Shown here: positions 18,091 through 22,831 of the stretch, piece by piece
Position numbering within the stretch: position 1 is the first letter of the stretch
Layout: each line of letters starts with the position of its first letter
Assembly (NCBI GenBank): GCA_019649035.1
Contig: BMAT01009998.1
Span: forward strand, 300,727 to 323,557
DNA: 22,831 nt
Origin: Elysia marginata
Lineage: Eukaryota > Mollusca > Gastropoda > Plakobranchidae
Direction of reading: 5' to 3'
The notes under the pieces: model-generated
The model's input: the letters and a program-made list of their open reading frames with translations, nothing else
What the model was told of the DNA's origin: nothing
Database searches by the model: none
Translations under genes and position numbers: made by a program

Positions 18091-20069
18091 TCTAGACACT
18101 CATCTGAAATAAACCTGGTTTCACTTTTATAGCTTTACAACCCACTCATTTTTGTAGTCCCCAGAAAATTGATAACAATTAGTAAAGATCCCTGATTATC
18201 AAATTATTTTAAACTTTCAAAGCCGGCTTTAAACATGTTCTATAGATTAAAAGTACGGAAGTAGGGGACACCAATCACAAAAAAAACCTTAAAATAGGAA
18301 ACTTTCGTATTGTTTTATATGATTTAGTAAGATGCATAGGAGAATTTTGAAGGCAACGAATGATAGAATGCTTGAGAAAAAAAACAGACGCAGTGAAAAT
18401 AATTAAAACTAAAAATCCATTCAGCTTAGGTTTGTGTTTTAAAATTAAAACATGAACTTTCCTTTTCATCTTCAGCAATGTAGGTACTTTTAGCTTAATT
18501 TGGTTAAGACAACATTTACAGCTTTTTAATTTTCTTATCAGACAAATATGTTTTTGTTAGTTTGTTTTGTTTAGTTTTTTGTCTAGGTGGAAAACAACAA
18601 ACTAAAATAATACATTAGAATTTATTGAAAGGAGTTCTGCTTTTTCCATCTGCTTTGTTCTATAACAAATTAGTTCCTGTTCACTGTTTTATTTAATACA
18701 TATCTGTACTTTGGCTTTGTGTTTCAAAACTCTCGGGCCTTCAAACTAGTAAAATACATTTTGTATATTTGAATCATTGGAACTTTTACTGTATTATATG
18801 AGAAAGTAGTCATAGATTTACAAAACGAAATCTCCTGTTTTACTTTTTTACTTTTTGTCAAAAGTGCCTTGCCCAAAATTAAACCGTACGATTTTTCTCG
18901 TTGTTTTTACAATGGATGTCCTTAAACATCAATTCATGATGCACAGGGTAAATTTGAGCATTGCGATGATTACAATGGGCGTCCTATCTTTTCTCTGGCC
19001 TGTTTTGTACCACATCTGTCCATTTTTAACCAAATTTAGCACGGTTACTGATACAGGGAGCTAGAGAAAATTACTGCAGTGAATTTTTACTTTGTTTGAT
19101 ACAGTGAAAACGCAACGGTTGTCTATACATAGAGTAATAAAGAATTACCTCTCATGTGAAGTATTAATTCATACTAGTTCTTGATGGGAGTAATTAGCCA
19201 AATTAGAGTCAGCAGTGCTTCAAACATTAGCCATTAATTTTTGTCATTAGAAAATCTGTGTTTAGAAATTTTTAGGTATATTTTCTAGTTTATACATCAG
19301 GGTCAATATTGTACAATTAAATTTTTAACTTTAGATCCCTTCCTGCTTTCATCTTGAAAAAATGTTGTTGATGATGCAATCACTTATTTGTATAAAGCCA
19401 TGTATGTGTGTTTTTGCAATTTCACCTATTTTTTACCTTTATGTATAAAACTACTTATGAAAACATTTGGAACCAGAGTCAAAAAAAAAAACCCACTATA
19501 ATACTAAAATGAAAGCAGCTCCTTTGTACTTAAAGTTTAAATTGCCTTCACTACCCATGAAACAATTAGAAAAGAATTAGTTTTGTGGAGTTTGCAGGCC
19601 AAATATGTGTAGGGAAAAGCCAGACCAATGAACTATATTAACCACTCAAATTTCAAGATAGGCCATGACGATTATTAGAGTGCAATACAGTTTAGTTTTT
19701 TTCAACTCCAGATATAGAAAATTTATCGGTCCTGATCTATTTTCAGGTAAAAACGTCTCACTGGACAACTATCTCCTCCAAAATCTGATCTAGGTTTGAC
19801 ACTTTTTACTAAAATTAAAAAATACTCATTTTGTTCACTCGAAAGTTTCCCCTTTACAAGAAATAAAAAGGACTTTAAAAATGATCGTTCACGTCAATGC
19901 AAATTTGAGTACTTTTCTTTGTGATCATCCTTTGCCACAACAGTGTCAAGTATTGCTTTTTTTTTTATTTCATCACATTCTGTATAAGGCACTGGCTGTT
20001 TGTGAACACAAGATAGGTCTACATTGTACATCTATAGTGAAGAGCGTCACAATTTTGCCTGTCTTTGTT
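18091..20069. other. AT-rich non-coding region
   Basis: Scattered short open frames only, none with recognisable domains or good splice context. AATAAA occurs at 18108-18113 and 19136-19141. Nothing else recognised. Confidence 0.55.
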
Positions 20070-20285
20070 TTTAACCCAGCTGTCAAATGGTTACCGGTAC
20101 CCAGCTATTGTCAGTAAAAGATCTTGTCCGTATTAGAGTGAAGCTGCTGCTCTGTGAGCTCAGAATGTTATTTAGTTGGTTATGGTCCGTCACGGGGGAA
20201 ACCTCTGTAAAGCGCTTAAAGCATATACTGATTCCGTGGGTTAGGCATCATATAAAACTTCCTCTTTACTCTTCACAGTTTTAGA
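20070..20285 (+). mobile_element. SINE/LINE 3'-tail-like remnant
   Basis: GC-richer block containing CCAGCTGTCAAATGG with a GGTACC palindrome, then CTCTGTAAAGCGCTTAAAGC and GGGTTAGGCATCATATAAAA. The last parts resemble the 'GTAAAGCGCTTAGAGC...GCGCTATATAAA' tails found on many invertebrate non-LTR elements (recalled, not searched). The head is not identifiable. Confidence 0.45.
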
Positions 20286-20721
20286 TTCTTCTATTAAAAT
20301 TGTTCATTATCATTTTTAACGTTTCCAATATAACTTTTTTAAAAAACATTACTTTTGTTTCACATATACATCTCAAATGTTACCTCCTTCAGGGTCTGTA
20401 TCGGTTCCCGAGTGTCTGTTACTTAAAACCATAACGTCGAATGTTTCTAAATTATTATTTTATGTATTTCAAATGTTCAATGTTATTGACGTTGTCTGAA
20501 CTGTTGGCTTATGGTTGTGATATTATTGTCAACTTTGACTGCAACAATGATCATCTTTTGGTGGAATGTTTTGGTCACTTGTAAAATGAAACTAGCATGT
20601 ACAGAGTAGATACGATGCTTATGAATTAAACTGCCTATGTAAATCATTTCCACATTTTTTTCACTTATCAATGCATATAAAATGTTGATGTACAAAATAG
20701 TTCGTTTGATCAACTTCATGA

Positions 20722-20731
20722 AATAAATAAA
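20722..20731 (+). terminator. Double overlapping poly(A) signal, candidate distal transcript end
   Basis: AATAAATAAA at 20722-20731 contains two overlapping AATAAA hexamers, followed by an A-run and a pyrimidine-rich stretch. It would give a 3' UTR of about 6.4 kb. Confidence 0.35.
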
Positions 20732-20810
20732 AAAGATAATACCTTCAGTCCTCTCCGTCTTCTGAAAACGATTTTATTTTCAGCACTTCCTCTAGTGACT
20801 TCAACGTACC

Positions 20811-21072
20811 ACTCTTCAAAACTTCGACCTAACACTTTTCAAAACTTCAACCTAACACTCTTCAAAACTTCAACCAAACACTCTTCAAAACTTCAACCTA
20901 ACACTCTTCAAAACTTAACCTAACACTCTTCAAAACTTCAACCTAACGCTCTTCAAAACTTCAACCTAACACTCTTCAAAACTTCAACCTAACACTCTTC
21001 AAAACTTCAAACTAACACTCTTCAAAACTTCAACCTAACACTCTTCAAAACTTTAACCTAACACTCTTCAAA
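20811..21072. repeat. 23-bp minisatellite, about 11.4 copies
   Basis: The unit is ACTCTTCAAAACTTC followed by AACCTAAC. Copies differ by one to three substitutions. Copy 5 is 22 bp, copy 3 has AACCAAAC, and the last copy is truncated at TTCAAA. Confidence 0.97.
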
Positions 21073-21225
21073 TTAAAAAAGTGACATGTAATAACAGGAT
21101 TTTCATCACTTATACATCTAAAGTGCTTAACTGCTATCGTAAAATCTCTGCATTGCACGACAAAGAAGACAAAAGAGGCCCTCACTCCTTGGAAATACTG
21201 GCTAAACATCTCCTAAATTATTTTC

Positions 21226-21308
21226 AGCACATCCTCTCGTGGTTTTTATTGCCAGTGACTTCAACATAGCACTCTTTAAAACTTCAACCCAACACTCTTC
21301 AAAACTCT
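21226..21308. repeat. Diverged echo of the minisatellite and its left flank
   Basis: CAGCACATCCTCT, then GTGACTTCAACATAGCACTC, then two decayed 23-bp units, matches 20781-20850, which has CAGCACTTCCTCT and GTGACTTCAACGTACCACTC. About 15 nt are inserted in this copy. Confidence 0.8.
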
Positions 21309-22099
21309 TCTTGGTGTGGATGGGGAAGATGTATGTCTGGAAAATAGAAGAAGCTGAGTGGGAGGGAGGGGAACGTGTTATTGGCTTGCTTTACAGAGAC
21401 CTTAACTCTACTCATCTGTTCACTTCAATACCCTTGTTTCATAAGACGCCTAATCTCTGCAGAAGACTTAATACTACCTTTGAACTGGTGGTCTGTTTTT
21501 GCTTTCACACCCTGCACTTCCATGTGAAAGGGTTTTGGCATAAGAGGTCAGAATTTCACCAAAGCTTCAGTCAATAGAAGGTGAGGAGTTTTCTGTACTG
21601 GATACGTGTCACGTGAAACAGATCTTTAGGGCTCTGAAGTACGTGTAATATTGATGCCCCAAAGGACCAAGTATGTGTTAGATTCCCCAAATGAGAGTCT
21701 TTGTAGTAGTCACTAACATACAAAATAAAAAGGCCCGTTACATATGCTGAAAATCAACACTTTGAGAATTTTTTTCTGTTTATTGCTAGGTTAAAATTTT
21801 GTTTAGATGGTCATGCTTTTTTAAAATGGCGAAGTATTCATTTTTAAGTGATATTCTGACTGCGTTTTTCAGTTTTCCCTTAACATTTTGTCTTTCTTCA
21901 GATTTCACAGTAACGAAAGAACACTACAGATGGAAGGAAAACAGTAAAACTGAAATTAATGAATGAAAATTGGCTATAAGCAACGAGGTTCTTGCAAGTA
22001 AATATAATGTTTATTTTCTCAGCGTTTTTATCATACACGTGATGAGATAAATACAATATGGTTTTTTATCTTCTTCGCGATATCTACATTGTTTTCCTT
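21309..22099. other. Unassigned non-coding region
   Basis: No recognisable exon. CACGTG E-box cores occur at 21610-21615 (within TCACGTGA) and 22036-22041. A 112-residue open frame at 21239-21577 matches no family I know. Confidence 0.5.
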
Positions 22100-22151
22100 G
22101 GCTTTCTACATTGTATTCAGAGAACGGCTTTCTACATTGTATTCAGAGAAG
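22100..22151. repeat. 26-bp tandem duplication
   Basis: GGCTTTCTACATTGTATTCA plus GAGAAC is followed at once by a second copy that differs only in its last base. Confidence 0.95.
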
Positions 22152-22671
22152 GGCATGATAATACATGTACTATCCTTCCTTTTTCTATTGTCAAGAAATA
22201 AATCATAGACCTATAATCTTGCCGTGCATTACAAAGAAACAAGAAATACCAAACAAAAAAATCCCGCGTATCTCTTCACAATGGCATGGCTGTTAGAACA
22301 TAATAGACGAAGAGCTTTTTTTTTAAATAGGTAAGTCTAGTTTCATTAAAAATGAATATTTCAGTTGCGGAAAAATCTGTTCGGTATAAAACAACGCACT
22401 TTTATGCAAAACTTTGGATTACCAAAATCAACTAAACAACATCCGTGAGATAAAAGTTTCTTCTCATGCTTAAAGATACCAGGGCGAACACAAAAGTGCC
22501 ATGTTCTCAAGAGTTCTCAAAAAAGACTGAACCGAGTTTTGAAAAAGCACTTCAAATATGAATGGATGCAAAAAAAAAAAGAATTGCTTGAAGAACTTAG
22601 CAACGCAACAAGACGTTAATGCACTTTGAAGCACTGATATGAGGGTGTGCTCTTCACAAAAAATAGTGCAT
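22152..22671. other. Unassigned non-coding region
   Basis: AT-rich, with no recognised gene or repeat family. Confidence 0.5.
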
Positions 22672-22823
22672 TTCGCTATCAAAATGGCTGAGATCCCGGG
22701 AGTTAGAGCGTAACTCTTTTGTGCAAAAGATCAATGCAGATCTACGTAAATTAGGTTACATTGATTCATTGAACAAAAGAGTTTTGATCTGACTTCCGGT
22801 AGTGTCCGGCATCTTGATAGCGA
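22672..22823. repeat. Imperfect inverted repeat with promoter-like motifs
   Basis: Left arm 22672-22736 and right arm 22759-22823 are reverse complements with mismatches and small gaps, around a 22-nt spacer. Shared blocks include CGCTATCAA, ATG(G/C)C, CCGG, AACTCTTTTGT and ATCAATG. The arms carry AAAATGGC (YY1-like, + strand) and ACCGGAAGT (ETS-like, - strand). The window ends eight bases after the right arm. Confidence 0.7.
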
Positions 22824-22831
22824 GACCCCAT

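Noticed and set aside
20811-21072. CRISPR-like array
   Set aside because: The 23-bp units are directly contiguous with no spacers, and the DNA is animal; it is a minisatellite.
20811-21072. Interstitial telomeric repeat because of the CCTAAC motif
   Set aside because: The unit is 23 bp and lacks tandem CCCTAA hexamers.
21239-21577. 112-residue open frame on the plus strand
   Set aside because: Starts inside the decayed minisatellite echo, has no recognisable motif and no neighbouring exon in phase.
21609-22041. CACGTG E-boxes as a promoter of a second gene
   Set aside because: Hexamers are frequent by chance, and no first exon or start codon with a good frame follows.

Overview
The window is animal nuclear DNA: AT-rich, with one multi-exon gene on the + strand, GT-AG introns throughout, microsatellites, tRNA-type SINE remnants and inverted-repeat elements. 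The extracellular LDLa/MAM modules and the short introns full of repeats suggest an invertebrate, most likely a lophotrochozoan such as a gastropod mollusc. The phylum is an inference; no species is claimed.

The first 14.3 kb hold the 3' part of one gene. I reconstruct 17 coding exons between 225 and 14287. They join in one frame to encode 806 residues, with the N-terminal part lying upstream of the window. Domain order is: C-terminal half of a trypsin-fold serine protease (exons 1-2, with catalytic Ser in GDSGS and an elastase-like rather than trypsin-like S1 pocket), LDLa1, MAM1, LDLa2, MAM2, LDLa3, LDLa4, MAM3, a short Thr/Pro linker, LDLa5 and stop. Every LDLa is a single phase 1-1 exon. 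Every MAM is three exons with phases 1-1, 1-0 and 0-1, so the non-protease part looks built by duplication of symmetric exon cassettes. The product is expected to be extracellular, with Ca-dependent LDLa modules and adhesive MAM modules tethered to a protease.

The most interesting point is exon 16. If its splice donor at 12307 is not used, the open frame runs through a 17-residue hydrophobic segment and a 13-residue polar tail to a stop at 12414-12416. The locus could therefore make a soluble form ending in LDLa5 and a membrane-anchored form lacking it.

From 14288 to the end I find no convincing coding exon. The region holds a probable long 3' UTR with several poly(A) signals, a 265-bp inverted-repeat-bounded element (15937-16201), GA and TC microsatellites, a transposon-tail-like remnant near 20.07-20.29 kb, a 23-bp minisatellite (20811-21072) with a diverged echo at 21226-21308, a 26-bp tandem duplication near 22.1 kb, and an imperfect inverted repeat with promoter-like ETS/YY1 motifs at the right edge (22672-22823).
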